Notes: generated by a model from the sequence alone, not told the origin. 64,000 bases of DNA from Bradyrhizobium macuxiense (GCF_007993935.1 NZ_VITY01000001.1:248001-312000), one strand, 5' to 3'. Counted from the stretch's first letter, positions 53,671-62,843 are shown. Translations and numbers: made by a program.

Positions 53671-54564
53671 CTACCTTGTCGCCAGCGCGACGCCGGCGAG
53701 CGTGAACAGCAGCGCTGTGATCTGGATCGGCCCGAGCGGCTCGTGCAGCGCGACTGCGGAGGCGATCACGCCGATGACAGGCACCGCCATGGTGCCGATC
53801 GCCGCCACCGAGGCCGGCAGGCGGGCAAGCGCGGCAAACCATGCGACATAGGCGACGCAGAACTGGATCAGCGTCGAATAGACCAGCAGCCACCAGCCGA
53901 CCGTCGTGATGCGGTCGATATGCGTGGTCTCGATCAGGAAGCCGACGATCGCGATCGGCACGCAGCCGAGGCCGATCTGCCAGGCCGCCGCCGGGATCGG
54001 CGGCATCACCAGCGGATATTTCTTCGCCAGCACCGTGCCGAGCGCAAAGCCGAACGCGCCGCCGAGCGCCATGATGATTCCCGGCAGCTTCTCCTCGCTC
54101 GCGGAAATCCCGTTGCCGCCCATGATCGCGGCGAGCCCCGCGAACGCCATGACGAGCGCGATGGTCCGCAGCAGCGTCGGCCGCTCGCCGAGCACCGGCC
54201 AGGCCAACAGCGAGGCCCACACCGGCATGGTGTAGGCGATCAGCGCGGTCTCGCTCGCCGGCAGCCAGAGCAGCGCCAGCCCCATCAGCACCATCCAGCC
54301 GGTAACGTTGAGCGCCGCATACAGCACAAGGCGCGGCCACAGCTTGGCCTCGACATGCAGGCTCTGGGAACGGATCAGCGCCAGCACGGCGAGCAGCGCG
54401 GCGCCGATCACCCCGGTGGTGCCGCGGAGCGTCAGCGGCGGCAGCTCGCTGAGCAGGAATTTGGTGGACGGCCAGTTGAACCCCCAGCCCACCGAGGTGA
54501 TGGCGAGGAACATCAGGCCGGCGGGCGCAAGGCGCGGCCGCGCGTGAGGCTTCTTGTCTGTCAT
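53671..54564 (-). CDS. DMT-superfamily transporter, EamA family (paralog 2 of a flanking pair)
   Basis: From ATG 54564 (MTDKKPHARP) the protein has 297 residues with ten hydrophobic segments. Characteristic stretches are [44 protein letters not shown] and YSTLIQFCVAYVAWFAALARLPASVAAIGTMAVPVIGVIASAVALHEPLG. It is the close relative of the EamA gene at 49764-50660. An upstream in-frame start at 54606 is possible but would add residues unlike the family. Substrate is unknown. Confidence 0.9.
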   Translation of the reverse strand: MTDKKPHARPRLAPAGLMFLAITSVGWGFNWPSTKFLLSELPPLTLRGTTGVIGAALLAVLALIRSQSLHVEAKLWPRLVLYAALNVTGWMVLMGLALLWLPASETALIAYTMPVWASLLAWPVLGERPTLLRTIALVMAFAGLAAIMGGNGISASEEKLPGIIMALGGAFGFALGTVLAKKYPLVMPPIPAAAWQIGLGCVPIAIVGFLIETTHIDRITTVGWWLLVYSTLIQFCVAYVAWFAALARLPASVAAIGTMAVPVIGVIASAVALHEPLGPIQITALLFTLAGVALATR

Positions 54565-54851
54565 GGAACCCGGCAAGGGCATGAAAAGGATGTGAGTCGG
54601 CCGCACCTTGCCCGCGATTTTGTCGCCCGACCATCACGCCTCTGACATGCCTGATCCGTAGTTTGCCCGTAGGCCTACGTGAGTCCCAAAAATTCAACCC
54701 GGGACGGCGAATAAAAACTTCGCCTGTGAACAGCGGGGCGAAACTCCAATCCACAGGTGGAGCGAATTTTTTTGGCTTGGGAATCCCTGAGGACTCACCG
54801 ATAGTTGGCTCGATCACAGGCGCGGCATCGACCCCTGTTATCCCCCTCCGT

Positions 54852-54867
54852 CCACCATATTTAGTGT
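54852..54867. promoter_or_regulatory. Candidate NrdR box upstream of nrdJ
   Basis: CCACCATATTTAGTGT matches the 16-bp NrdR consensus ACAC-W-ATATAT-W-GTGT at about 13 positions. NrdR represses ribonucleotide reductase genes when dATP is high. The site lies 527 bp before the nrdJ start codon, which would fit a promoter with a long leader. The rest of 54565-55393 shows no credible gene. Confidence 0.4.
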
Positions 54868-54994
54868 TTGATTCAGAAACTCGTACTAGTCCTTGACGGG
54901 CGTGACGGACATGGCCTAGCTTTCAACCTGTTCGGCGCGAGTGTGTTTGGGTCCCCGCCGGTCGCTCCCACAAGGGTTCCAAAATGACCACTCC

Positions 54995-55060
54995 GCCAGG
55001 CCTTCGGGCCGCGGGTGAAGGGCTTTTCTGCCCTGATTTTGGGCCCAGGTCTTTTGGGCC
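54995..55060 (+). promoter_or_regulatory. Three consecutive hairpins in the nrdJ leader
   Basis: In 65 nt there are GGCC-TTCG-GGCC (54999-55010), AGGGC-TTTTCT-GCCCT (55019-55034) and GGCCCA-GGTCTTT-TGGGCC (55042-55060). The leader from 54900 to 55393 is GC-rich and structured and carries no convincing open frame. I searched by eye for a cobalamin riboswitch core and found none. Confidence 0.45.
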
Positions 55061-55393
55061 AAGTCAGAGCGACAAACGGGCCGAGAAGGACCCGGAAACA
55101 GAGGCCGTAACCGGCCCGCGAGAAGCGTACGCGTGATGTGTCGCGTGAAGCGTTTTGGGGCGTTGAATGCATGACCTGGAGGACCCGGCCAGCCGGGCAC
55201 CCCCCTAGGGATTGTGCCGCCGCAGGGCCGGGCCAAACCGGCGCCGAGCGGACGAGAGAACAGGCCGGATCCACCGGCTGAGCTGCGGATGACGGGAGGC
55301 GTGCACGCGTGTTCCGAAGTCCGCGAACAGATAACATTCCGGCAACCTGCGGGGAAACGTGGGACCGGGCAGAAGAAGTGACGGGGCTCGACC

Positions 55394-58300
55394 ATGCGAA
55401 TCGAACGACGCAACACCACCAGCGGACAATCTCCCTACGCCGGGATCAATTTCCGCCTGACCACCTCAGAGATCCGCAATCCGGACGGCTCGGTCGTGTT
55501 CCGCGCCGAGAACGTCGAGGTTCCGGAGTTCTGGTCGCAGGTCGCCTCCGACGTGCTGGCGCAGAAGTATTTCCGCAAGGCCGGCGTCGCCGCACGCCTG
55601 AAGAAGGTCGAGGAAGAGACCGTGCCGTCGTGGCTGTGGCGTTCGGTGCCGGACACCGAGGCCTTGGCGTCGCTGCCCGAGAACGAGCGCATCGTCGGTG
55701 AGACCAGCGCCAAGCAGGTGTTCGATCGCCTCGCCGGCTGCTGGACCTATTGGGGCTGGAAGGGCGGCTACTTCTCTTCGGAAGAAGATGCGCTGGCCTT
55801 CTACGACGAGCTGCGCTTTCAGCTCGCCAAGCAGATGGTCGCGCCGAACTCGCCGCAGTGGTTCAACACCGGCCTGCACTGGGCCTACGGCGTCGATGGC
55901 CCCGGCCAGGGCCACTATTACGTCGACTGGAAGACCGGCAAGCTGACCAAGTCGAAGTCGGCCTATGAGCATCCGCAGCCGCATGCCTGCTTCATCCAGG
56001 GCGTCGGCGACGACCTCGTCAACGAGGGCGGCATCATGGACCTCTGGGTGCGCGAGGCGCGCCTGTTCAAGTATGGCTCCGGCACCGGCTCCAACTTCTC
56101 CAGCCTGCGCGGCGAAGGCGAAAGGCTGTCCGGCGGCGGCCGCTCGTCCGGCCTGATGAGCTTCCTCAAGATCGGCGACCGTGCCGCGGGCGCGATCAAG
56201 TCGGGCGGCACCACCCGCCGCGCCGCCAAGATGGTCGTGGTCGATGCCGATCATCCTGACATCGAGACCTATATCGACTGGAAGGTGAAGGAGGAGCAGA
56301 AGGTCGCCGCCCTCGTCACCGGCTCCAAGATCAACCAGAAGCATCTCAAGGCCGTGATGAAGGCCTGCGTGAACTGCGAAGGCTCTGGCGACGACTGCTT
56401 CGATCCCGAGAAGAACCCGGCGCTCCGCCGCGAGATCAAGCTCGCCCGCCGCGCGCTGGTGCCGGACAACTACATCAAGCGCGTCATCCAGTTCGCCAAG
56501 CAGGGCTACAAGGAGATCTCGTTCGACACCTACGACACTGACTGGGACTCGGAGGCGTATCTGACCGTCTCCGGCCAGAACTCCAACAACTCGGTGTCGC
56601 TGAAGGACGACTTCCTGCGCGCGGTGGAAACCGACGGTGACTGGAATCTGGTGGGCCGCACCACCAAGAAAGTCACAAAAACGCTGAAGGCCCGCGACCT
56701 CTGGGAGAAGATCGGCTACGCGGCCTGGGCTTCGGCCGATCCCGGCCTGCACTTCAACACCACGATGAACGACTGGCACACCTGCAAGGCGTCCGGCGAC
56801 ATCCGCGCGTCCAATCCGTGCTCGGAATACATGTTCCTGGACGACACGGCGTGCAACCTCGCCTCCGCCAATTTGCTGACGTTCTACAGCACGACCACCA
56901 AGCGGTTCGACATCGAGTCCTACGAGCACCTCTGCCGGCTCTGGACCATCGTGCTCGAAATCTCGGTGATGATGGCCCAGTTCCCGTCCAAGGCGATCGC
57001 CGAACTGTCCTACGAATTCCGCACCCTCGGCCTCGGTTTTGCGAATATCGGCGGCCTGCTGATGACCATGGGCCTGCCGTATGACAGCAAGGAAGGCCGT
57101 GCGCTGTGCGGCGCGCTGACCGCGGTGATGACCGGCATCTCCTACAAGACCTCGGCGGAGATGGCCGCCGAGCTCGGCACCTTCCCGGGCTACAAGAAGA
57201 ACGCCGCGCACATGCTGCGCGTGATCCGCAACCACCGCCGCGCCGCCCATGGCAACGCGACCGGCTATGAAGCGCTCTCGGTCAACCCGGTGCCGCTCGA
57301 TCACGCCTCCTGCCCGCAGGCCGACATCGTCGCGCATGCCAAGCTGGCGTGGGACGACGCGCTCGCGCTCGGTGAGGTCAACGGCTATCGCAACGCCCAG
57401 ACCACGGTCGTGGCGCCGACCGGCACCATCGGCCTCGTGATGGATTGCGACACCACCGGCATCGAGCCCGACTTCGCGCTGGTGAAGTTCAAGAAGCTCG
57501 CCGGCGGCGGCTACTTCAAGATCATCAACCAGGCGGTGCCGTCAGCGCTGCGCGCGCTCGGCTATCGCGAGAGCGAGATCGCGGAGATCGAGGCCTACGC
57601 CGTCGGCCACGGCTCGCTGTCGAATGCGCCCGGGATCAACGCCTCGACGCTGAAGGCCAAGGGCTTCACCGATGAAGCCATCGCCAAGGTCGAGAAGGCG
57701 CTGCCGACCGCGTTCGACATCAAGTTCGCCTTCAACAAGTGGACCTTCGGCGAAGACTTCATCCGCGACCAGCTCGGCATCGGTGCGGAAGCGATCGCCG
57801 CCCCCGGCTTCGACCTGCTCCAGGCCACAGGCTTCACCAAGCGTGAGATCGAGGCCGCCAACGTGCACATCTGCGGCGCGATGACGGTGGAAGGTGCCCC
57901 GCATTTGAAGTCCGAGCACTATCCGGTGTTCGACTGCGCCAACCCCTGCGGCAAGATCGGCAAGCGCTACCTCTCGGTCGAGAGCCACATCCGGATGATG
58001 GCGGCCTCCCAGCCGTTCATCTCGGGCGCGATCTCCAAGACCATCAACATGCCGAACGACGCCACGGTGGAGGACTGCAAGTCCGCCTACCTGTTGTCGT
58101 GGAAGCTGGCGCTGAAGGCCAACGCGCTGTACCGCGACGGCTCGAAACTGTCGCAGCCGCTCAACTCGCAGCTCATCAGTGACGATGAGGACGAGGACGA
58201 TGCGGTCGAGGCGCTCTACGAGAAGCCGATGGCCGCGCGTGCCACCCAGGTCTCGGAGAAGATCGTCGAGAAGCTGGTCGAGCGCATCGTCGTGATGCGC

Positions 58301-59173
58301 GAGCGCGAGAAGATGCCGGATCGCCGCAAGGGTTACACCCAGAAGGCAGTGGTCGGCGGCCACAAGGTGTACTTGCGCACCGGTGAATATGACGACGGAA
58401 GGCTCGGCGAGATCTTCATCGACATGCACAAGGAAGGCGCGGCGCTGCGCTCCTTCATCAACAATTTTGCGATCGCGGTGTCCCTCGGTCTGCAATACGG
58501 CGTGCCGCTGGAAGAGTATGTCGACGCCTTCACCTTCACCCGCTTCGAGCCCGCAGGCCCGGTGCAGGGCAACGACTCGATCAAGTACGCGACCTCGATC
58601 CTCGACTATGTCTTCCGCGAGCTCGCGGTGAGCTACATGGCGCGCTTCGACCTCGCCCATGTCGATCCGAACGAATCGGGCTTCGACGCGCTCGGCAAGG
58701 GCGTCGAGGAAGGCAAGGAGCCGGACGAGGCCCCCGCCCAGCACCAGGCGACAAAATACCTGTCGAAGGGCCTGACCCGGTCGCGCACCGACAACCTCGT
58801 CGTCATGCGCGGCGGCTCGACCGCAGTCACCGGCAACGCCGACAACGCCCCCGCCGGCGGCAGCCGCGTCACCGCGCTGTCGTCCCACGGCGCAACCTCG
58901 CGCGGCGCCTCCGACACCGTCGAAGGCGCAGTCGCCCTGAAGCAGGAAGTCAGCCACGACCTCTCGCCGACCGAGAAGCTCGAGGCCCTGCAACAGTGGA
59001 GCAAGCCCGGCACCGCCGCAGCCGTCGCCCCCAGCAAGGCGGAGCGCCGCGCCGAAGCGAAGGCCAAGGGCTACGAAGGCGAGATGTGCTCGGAGTGCGG
59101 CAACTTCACGCTGGTGCGGAACGGGACCTGCATGAAGTGCGATACTTGCGGCAGCACGACTGGGTGTTCGTGA
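55394..59173 (+). CDS. nrdJ: Vitamin B12-dependent (class II) ribonucleoside-diphosphate reductase
   Basis: The 1259-residue enzyme makes deoxyribonucleotides with adenosylcobalamin and so works with or without oxygen. Family landmarks include [20 protein letters not shown] near residues 152-171, [62 protein letters not shown] and [33 protein letters not shown]. The C-terminal tail ends in [28 protein letters not shown], a zinc-ribbon-like and redox-shuttling cysteine cluster. An acidic stretch [12 protein letters not shown] and a flexible alanine-rich segment precede it. The long leader and terminator suggest a monocistronic, separately regulated gene. Confidence 0.97.
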   Translation: MRIERRNTTSGQSPYAGINFRLTTSEIRNPDGSVVFRAENVEVPEFWSQVASDVLAQKYFRKAGVAARLKKVEEETVPSWLWRSVPDTEALASLPENERIVGETSAKQVFDRLAGCWTYWGWKGGYFSSEEDALAFYDELRFQLAKQMVAPNSPQWFNTGLHWAYGVDGPGQGHYYVDWKTGKLTKSKSAYEHPQPHACFIQGVGDDLVNEGGIMDLWVREARLFKYGSGTGSNFSSLRGEGERLSGGGRSSGLMSFLKIGDRAAGAIKSGGTTRRAAKMVVVDADHPDIETYIDWKVKEEQKVAALVTGSKINQKHLKAVMKACVNCEGSGDDCFDPEKNPALRREIKLARRALVPDNYIKRVIQFAKQGYKEISFDTYDTDWDSEAYLTVSGQNSNNSVSLKDDFLRAVETDGDWNLVGRTTKKVTKTLKARDLWEKIGYAAWASADPGLHFNTTMNDWHTCKASGDIRASNPCSEYMFLDDTACNLASANLLTFYSTTTKRFDIESYEHLCRLWTIVLEISVMMAQFPSKAIAELSYEFRTLGLGFANIGGLLMTMGLPYDSKEGRALCGALTAVMTGISYKTSAEMAAELGTFPGYKKNAAHMLRVIRNHRRAAHGNATGYEALSVNPVPLDHASCPQADIVAHAKLAWDDALALGEVNGYRNAQTTVVAPTGTIGLVMDCDTTGIEPDFALVKFKKLAGGGYFKIINQAVPSALRALGYRESEIAEIEAYAVGHGSLSNAPGINASTLKAKGFTDEAIAKVEKALPTAFDIKFAFNKWTFGEDFIRDQLGIGAEAIAAPGFDLLQATGFTKREIEAANVHICGAMTVEGAPHLKSEHYPVFDCANPCGKIGKRYLSVESHIRMMAASQPFISGAISKTINMPNDATVEDCKSAYLLSWKLALKANALYRDGSKLSQPLNSQLISDDEDEDDAVEALYEKPMAARATQVSEKIVEKLVERIVVMREREKMPDRRKGYTQKAVVGGHKVYLRTGEYDDGRLGEIFIDMHKEGAALRSFINNFAIAVSLGLQYGVPLEEYVDAFTFTRFEPAGPVQGNDSIKYATSILDYVFRELAVSYMARFDLAHVDPNESGFDALGKGVEEGKEPDEAPAQHQATKYLSKGLTRSRTDNLVVMRGGSTAVTGNADNAPAGGSRVTALSSHGATSRGASDTVEGAVALKQEVSHDLSPTEKLEALQQWSKPGTAAAVAPSKAERRAEAKAKGYEGEMCSECGNFTLVRNGTCMKCDTCGSTTGCS

Positions 59174-59224
59174 GGCGGTAGACGAAGACCGGCTCAAGTC
59201 AGGACAATTTCTAAGACACACATG

Positions 59225-59258
59225 AAGGGTGGCCTGTCGGCCACCCTTTCTAATTTTT
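59225..59258 (+). terminator. Rho-independent terminator of nrdJ
   Basis: AAGGGTGGCC (59225-59234) pairs with GGCCACCCTT (59239-59248) around TGTC and is followed by TCTAATTTTT. Confidence 0.92.
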
Positions 59259-59324
59259 ACCGTTCCGGCTCCTAGAGCGCGAGAAGGCCCCGCACGCGAA
59301 GGGCGCGGCGCATTTCATTTTTAG

Positions 59325-59828
59325 CTACACATCGCGCAGGTGACTGCGGATGTTTCGAGCCCAATCAACGACTTCCCCGTCTATCAATTGAACCACCAGG
59401 TTCATGCATGCCTTCGCTTCTTCAGTCATGTCCGTAATGTCTTGCACCTTGCCGAAATAGGCAGCCGGCTTCAGGCTCGTGCGAGATACATGAGAAGCGC
59501 CGTCGTCATCCCATGTGCCATGTACTAATCTCACTCGCGCGTCGTTAACACGAAAGCATCTACCGAATACGTCAGCAACTTCCTTTGCTATTGGCTCACT
59601 AGGCTCCAGCAGCGTATGAATGAAGGCTGACGTTACTCGACACAGAGCAGCAAAATCATATGACGCGGTCACAATGTGGAATTGATCAGGAGTTAGTTCC
59701 AAAAGATCGCTGAGCAAGTGCCGAATTGCGAACTCTAACTGAGAGAACTGATAGACAAATTTTCCGATCGCTTGGTACAGAACTGGATCATCCGAGAACT
59801 CTTTGATCTTTCCTTTCGGCTCCTTCAT
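59325..59828 (-). CDS. Helical protein with an R-x4-H motif (HEPN-like?), accessory region
   Basis: From ATG 59828 (AAGG 8 bp upstream) the protein has 167 residues; in-frame ATGs at 59834, 59855 and 59909 are alternatives. It is mostly helical: GKFVYQFSQLEFAIRHLLSDLLELTPDQFHIVTASYDFAAL and EPIAKEVADVFGRCFRVNDARVRLVHGTW. The segment RVRLVHG gives Arg98-x4-His103 before a Gly-Thr-Trp, reminiscent of the RNase motif of HEPN proteins (R-x4-6-H) and of the RN..xHG.W end of related small proteins. The gene is clearly less GC-rich than its surroundings and is divergent from an AlbA_2-like gene, pointing to horizontal acquisition. Family assignment is tentative. Confidence 0.6.
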   Translation of the reverse strand: MKEPKGKIKEFSDDPVLYQAIGKFVYQFSQLEFAIRHLLSDLLELTPDQFHIVTASYDFAALCRVTSAFIHTLLEPSEPIAKEVADVFGRCFRVNDARVRLVHGTWDDDGASHVSRTSLKPAAYFGKVQDITDMTEEAKACMNLVVQLIDGEVVDWARNIRSHLRDV

Positions 59829-59920
59829 CGACATTGCCTTTCCACTGACCCGCATACTCCGTGCTATCATGTGCACGGAAAGCGTGCTATTGGGAAGCCT
59901 TTCAACCATGTGCCGATCCC

Positions 59921-60708
59921 ATGTTACCGCTCAATACCGAAGCAGATCTCACGGCCTTACATGCTGGCGTCGTCAAGGAGAGCCTGCATATCGAATACAA
60001 AGCATCAGAAGCCATCGATAAGAAGGACGACAAGAAAAAACTAGAACTTGCGCGAGACGTGTCAGCATTCGCAAACGCTGATGGTGGTCAAATCATCTAC
60101 GGCATGAAGGAGAATAAGGACCGAGAGCCCGACGGCTTGGACAATGGTCTTGACCCGCACGAATATCCTGAGATCTGGTTTGAGCAGGTCCTCCAACAGC
60201 ACGTCACACCTTTGCTAGTTTCGGCAAAGCCGCGCCACGTTCCGTTGGCGAGCGGACGAGTGGCCGTAGTAATCGACATTCCGCCAGGGACGGCGATCCT
60301 TATCAAGTCGACGGCCGCTACTACCGGCGGCATAATTTCAACCGTCTGATCATGGAGCACTACGAAGTCCGCGAAGCGTTCAGACGTCTCACGACACCAG
60401 ACTTATTTGTGACTCTGTCGTTCCACCAAGACAATCGACAGATGTTAGCCTTTCCTACAGGAGACGAATCTCGGCCGTTCAGCCTCATCGCTCGGATTGC
60501 GAATAGGTCGCCGCAGCCAGCCTTCCACGTTGTTGTCGACATCGGAATCGACACTGACTTTACAATTGCGTCCACTGGCGCCTTCCAGCGGTTTCAATCA
60601 GACGAGATGGTCGAAAGGACTCCGCTTAATTGGGTTCGGTGGACTATGGCAATCCGCCCCACGCTAGCAAAAGTTTCGACGGGTTGCGCTTCCGCCCTCG
60701 CTCCATGA
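59921..60708 (+). pseudogene. AlbA_2 (Schlafen-like) domain gene broken by a frameshift and repeat-capped
   Basis: The first frame (142 residues to TGA at 60347-60349) carries an AlbA_2-type domain: ESLHIEYKASEAIDKKDDKKKLELARDVSAFANADGGQIIYGMKENKD. Near 60304-60306 the conserved continuation moves to another frame: QVDGRYYRRHNFNRL followed by IMEHYEVREAFRRL is encoded without interruption there. That frame runs to a TGA at 60706-60708, but its last codons come from an intergenic repeat, so the 3' end was probably replaced. AlbA_2 proteins bind nucleic acid or nucleotides and are common in transcriptional regulators and defence loci. Low GC and a divergent HEPN-like neighbour suggest an acquired, now decaying module. 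Confidence 0.7.
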
Positions 60709-60741
60709 GCTACGGCGGACAAGTCACTCACCCGCCGTACT
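60649..60741. repeat. Intergenic repeat (GGCGGGTTACGC type), copy 1, fused to the AlbA_2 gene 3' end
   Basis: Sequence from GCAATCCGCCCCACGC through GGGTTGCGCTTCCGCCCTCGC and TACGGCGGACAAGTC to CACCCGCCGTACTCG parallels the copies at 61512, 62310 and 62844 with several mismatches. It overlaps the last codons of the disrupted frame. Confidence 0.75.
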
Positions 60742-60765
60742 CGCCGACGATCAAAACGGTCCCGC

Positions 60766-61161
60766 CTACCGCGATGCCTGGACGCGCTTTTCGAGAAGCA
60801 GCGTGCGGTCGGCGATGTCCTTCAATTCGAACGCCTGGGAGTCGAGGAACGCGACGGACCCGTTGTTGGGGTCCGCGGCGAGGCGATGGGTTTCGCTGAG
60901 ATGATGCTTCAGCCAGGCCCGCTGCTCCGTGAGCAATTGCGCGTGCGCCTCGCCCTTCGAGCTGGCGAGAAGGGCTTGATAGGCGGTGTTGAGCCTCGCG
61001 TCCCACTTGTCGATTTCGGCCTTGCCGCAATCGAGCATCTTGGTTGACACCCCTTCTGCCTTGTCCATGCACGCATCATACTCGGCGCTTTGCTGCGCGC
61101 GGACCGATGAAGTCCCGAGCACGAGCATGGAAGCAACAATGACAAGCCTTCGCGAAAGCAT
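60766..61161 (-). CDS. LprI-like (DUF1311) exported protein
   Basis: The 131-residue product has a signal peptide (SRRLVIVASMLVLGTSSVRAQQ) and a DUF1311/LprI-like domain: YDACMDKAEGVSTKMLDCGKAEIDKWDARLNTAYQALLA, with two conserved cysteines, then LTEQRAWLKHHLSETHRLAADPNNGSVAFLDSQAFELKDIADRTLLLEKRV. LprI of Mycobacterium inhibits lysozyme; most bacterial homologs are untested. I start at MLSRRLVI (61161), since the 14 residues before it are not signal-like. It lies between intergenic repeats and is alone on its strand. Confidence 0.85.
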   Translation of the reverse strand: MLSRRLVIVASMLVLGTSSVRAQQSAEYDACMDKAEGVSTKMLDCGKAEIDKWDARLNTAYQALLASSKGEAHAQLLTEQRAWLKHHLSETHRLAADPNNGSVAFLDSQAFELKDIADRTLLLEKRVQASR

Positions 61162-61305
61162 CACCACGTCCAGATCACCCTGGCTGCGTCTTTCGACAAC
61201 CATCGCCGCACAAAAGCGTCCGAAATGAGATCAAAGGAATGATGCACTGGCTATTTGGGGGGGACCGCTCGGCAGGCGTAGGGCAGATGAGCACTGCTCC
61301 TTCCG

Positions 61306-61458
61306 CGTTATTGCGAGGAGCTCGCGACAAAATTGCAGGGCAATTTTGCGCTGAAGCGACGAAGCAATCCATCTATCCGCGTTTGCGGCCCAATGGATTG
61401 CTTCGCGGAGCCTGTCATCCGGCGGCGCTTCGCGCCGACCGGGTGGCTCGCAATGACG
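61306..61458. repeat. Palindromic intergenic repeat (CGTCATTGCGAG type), extended copy
   Basis: CGTTATTGCGAG (61306-61317) faces CTCGCAATGACG (61447-61458), and AAGCAATCCAT faces ATGGATTGCTT inside. It is related to the element at 53564-53648 but longer, with an additional GCGGCGCTTCGCGCCG hairpin. Confidence 0.85.
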
Positions 61459-61511
61459 GCTGGCAGCCTCCCAAAAGAGGGAAAGAGCGACTGTGACGCA
61501 GTAGAATTGGC

Positions 61512-61605
61512 CGTAAGCGTAATCCGCCGCTTCGCTCGAAACAGTCGCGGCGGGTCACCCTTCCGCCTTCGCTCAACGAGATCAGGCGGACAAGTCGCTA
61601 ACCGC
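61512..61605. repeat. Intergenic repeat (GGCGGGTTACGC type), copy 2
   Basis: Runs from GTAAGCGTAATCCGCCGCTTCGCTCG through CAGTCGCGGCGGGTCACCCTTCCGCCTTCGCTC to AGGCGGACAAGTCGCTAACCGCC. It lies just downstream of panD, so it may serve as its transcript end. Confidence 0.8.
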
Positions 61606-61637
61606 CCGGCGCAAATAGACGACGCGGCGAGCTCGGG

Positions 61638-62027
61638 CTACGCGTCCACCAACGCGGCAGCGGCCGAAACCCCGCCCGCCTCAACCCGCCGGTTATTCTC
61701 GTCAACGATCACCACGCGCGGACGAAACCGGCGCGCCTCCTCGGCGTCGAAGCCGGCATAGGCGACGATGATGACCTTGTCGCCCGCCAGCGCCAGGCGC
61801 GCGGCGGCGCCGTTGAGGCCGATGATGCCGGAACCCGCTTGCGCCTCGATCACATAGGTCGAGAACCGCGCGCCGGTGTCGATGTTGTAGATGTCGACGC
61901 GTTCGTTGATCAGGAAGCCCGCGGCATCGATCAGGTTCCGGTCGATCGAGATCGAGCCCTCGTAGTGCAAGTCCGCTTCGGTCACACGCGCGCGATGAAT
62001 CTTGCCCTTCATCAAAGTCACTTGCAT
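61638..62027 (-). CDS. panD: Aspartate 1-decarboxylase
   Basis: The enzyme makes beta-alanine from L-aspartate for pantothenate and CoA. From [25 protein letters not shown] the self-cleavage site falls at Gly24-Ser25, the same numbering as in E. coli, which fixes the start at 62027 (129 residues). Ser25 becomes the pyruvoyl cofactor. Further family features are [25 protein letters not shown] with the tyrosine proton donor, and [25 protein letters not shown]. Two in-frame ATGs upstream (62036, 62051) are possible alternatives. It stands alone between repeats. Confidence 0.96.
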   Translation of the reverse strand: MQVTLMKGKIHRARVTEADLHYEGSISIDRNLIDAAGFLINERVDIYNIDTGARFSTYVIEAQAGSGIIGLNGAAARLALAGDKVIIVAYAGFDAEEARRFRPRVVIVDENNRRVEAGGVSAAAALVDA

Positions 62028-62309
62028 CGAGGCCATCCCGTATCGTTGCATCGGAATTTTCCGGGCTCGCCAATAAGGATTGCGCGGCCCGCGGTCAATA
62101 CGCGTCGCGCGAAAGGCGCCTCGCGGTGTTTCCGTGCGTCGATAGGTTTATTCTGAGATCGCCGATTGCGTTGGATGGATTATGTGGCTGTTGCGACGCT
62201 TCCGAAATAATCGCGCTGCAATTCGCCTTTCAGGGAGCATGACATTATCTTGCCATTGACTGGCCGGCGGCGCGCGTGGGGCGGCTTACGGTTTAAAGGC
62301 TCGTCGGCG

Positions 62310-62400
62310 TAGTCCGCTATTTCGCCCAGTCGCGGCGGGTTACGCTTCCGCCTTCGCTCGAAGAGCTACGGCGGACAAGTCGCTAACCCGCCCTACTCGC
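62310..62400. repeat. Intergenic repeat (GGCGGGTTACGC type), copy 3
   Basis: Contains TAGTCCGCTATTTCGCCCAGTCGCGGCGGGTTACGCTTCCGCCTTCGCTCG and GGCGGACAAGTCGCTAACCCGCCCTACTCGC. Between panD and this copy (62052-62300) I see no gene. Confidence 0.85.
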
Positions 62401-62413
62401 TACAATGATATAA

Positions 62414-62427
62414 GTACCATTTGGTAC
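62414..62427. promoter_or_regulatory. Small palindrome before the SecD-P1-like gene
   Basis: GTACCATTTGGTAC is a perfect inverted repeat with an ATTT centre, 17 bp upstream of the start codon of the following gene. It could be an operator or a leader hairpin; nothing else supports a function. Confidence 0.3.
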
Positions 62428-62444
62428 AGCTTGGAGCCGAGCAA

Positions 62445-62840
62445 ATGAAGTTGCTCAAGTGCCGATTCCTTCTGATTGCGCTGGCCTGCCTCTTGTGGAT
62501 TTCAAGGTGTATGGCAGATAAACTCACGGTTACGGTCAGCACCGTGATGGCAACATATGACAAGCAAACAGGGAAGCCAGTCGTGTACGTAATCTTCCCG
62601 CAGGCTTCGTATGAACCGCTTCTCAAATGGAGCCAGAACAATGTCGGTAAGACGGTCGAACTTCTCATTAACGGCCAAGTCGTTCATCGGACGATGTTGA
62701 AAGAGCCGTTATACGACAGAAAACTTGTGTTCAGCGAACCTGACTGGACCGACCTAGCGGAGGCAAACGCCCTTAGGCGACAATTCGTCAAATCCCCGCA
62801 TGGACAAGTTGAGCTCAGGTCGTCATCACAATCCAATTAG
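62445..62840 (+). CDS. Small exported protein with a SecD P1-head-like segment
   Basis: The 131-residue product has a signal peptide (KLLKCRFLLIALACLLWISRCMADK). The mature part includes KPVVYVIFPQASYEPLLKWSQNNVGKTVELLINGQVVHRTMLKEPLYDRKLVF and ends with DWTDLAEANALRRQF. That order (thr/asn-gly-lys helix, a strand with NGQV, then a leucine/alanine helix at the end) resembles the periplasmic P1 head of SecD, here as a stand-alone domain. GGAG lies about 9 bp before ATG 62445. The gene is less GC-rich than average and is bracketed by repeat copies 3 and 4. It may be a mobile or acquired accessory gene. Confidence 0.7.
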   Translation: MKLLKCRFLLIALACLLWISRCMADKLTVTVSTVMATYDKQTGKPVVYVIFPQASYEPLLKWSQNNVGKTVELLINGQVVHRTMLKEPLYDRKLVFSEPDWTDLAEANALRRQFVKSPHGQVELRSSSQSN

Positions 62841-62843
62841 CAA

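Noticed and set aside
54607..55393. Cobalamin riboswitch before nrdJ
   Set aside because: The conserved core boxes could not be found by eye, and B12-repression of a B12-using reductase would be unexpected.
55466..59221. Two long minus-strand frames opposite nrdJ
   Set aside because: Antisense to an unambiguous nrdJ with conserved motifs throughout.
60295..60320. Programmed -1 frameshift in the AlbA_2 gene
   Set aside because: No slippery heptamer or downstream pseudoknot is apparent, and the 3' end of the gene is also disrupted, which favours decay.
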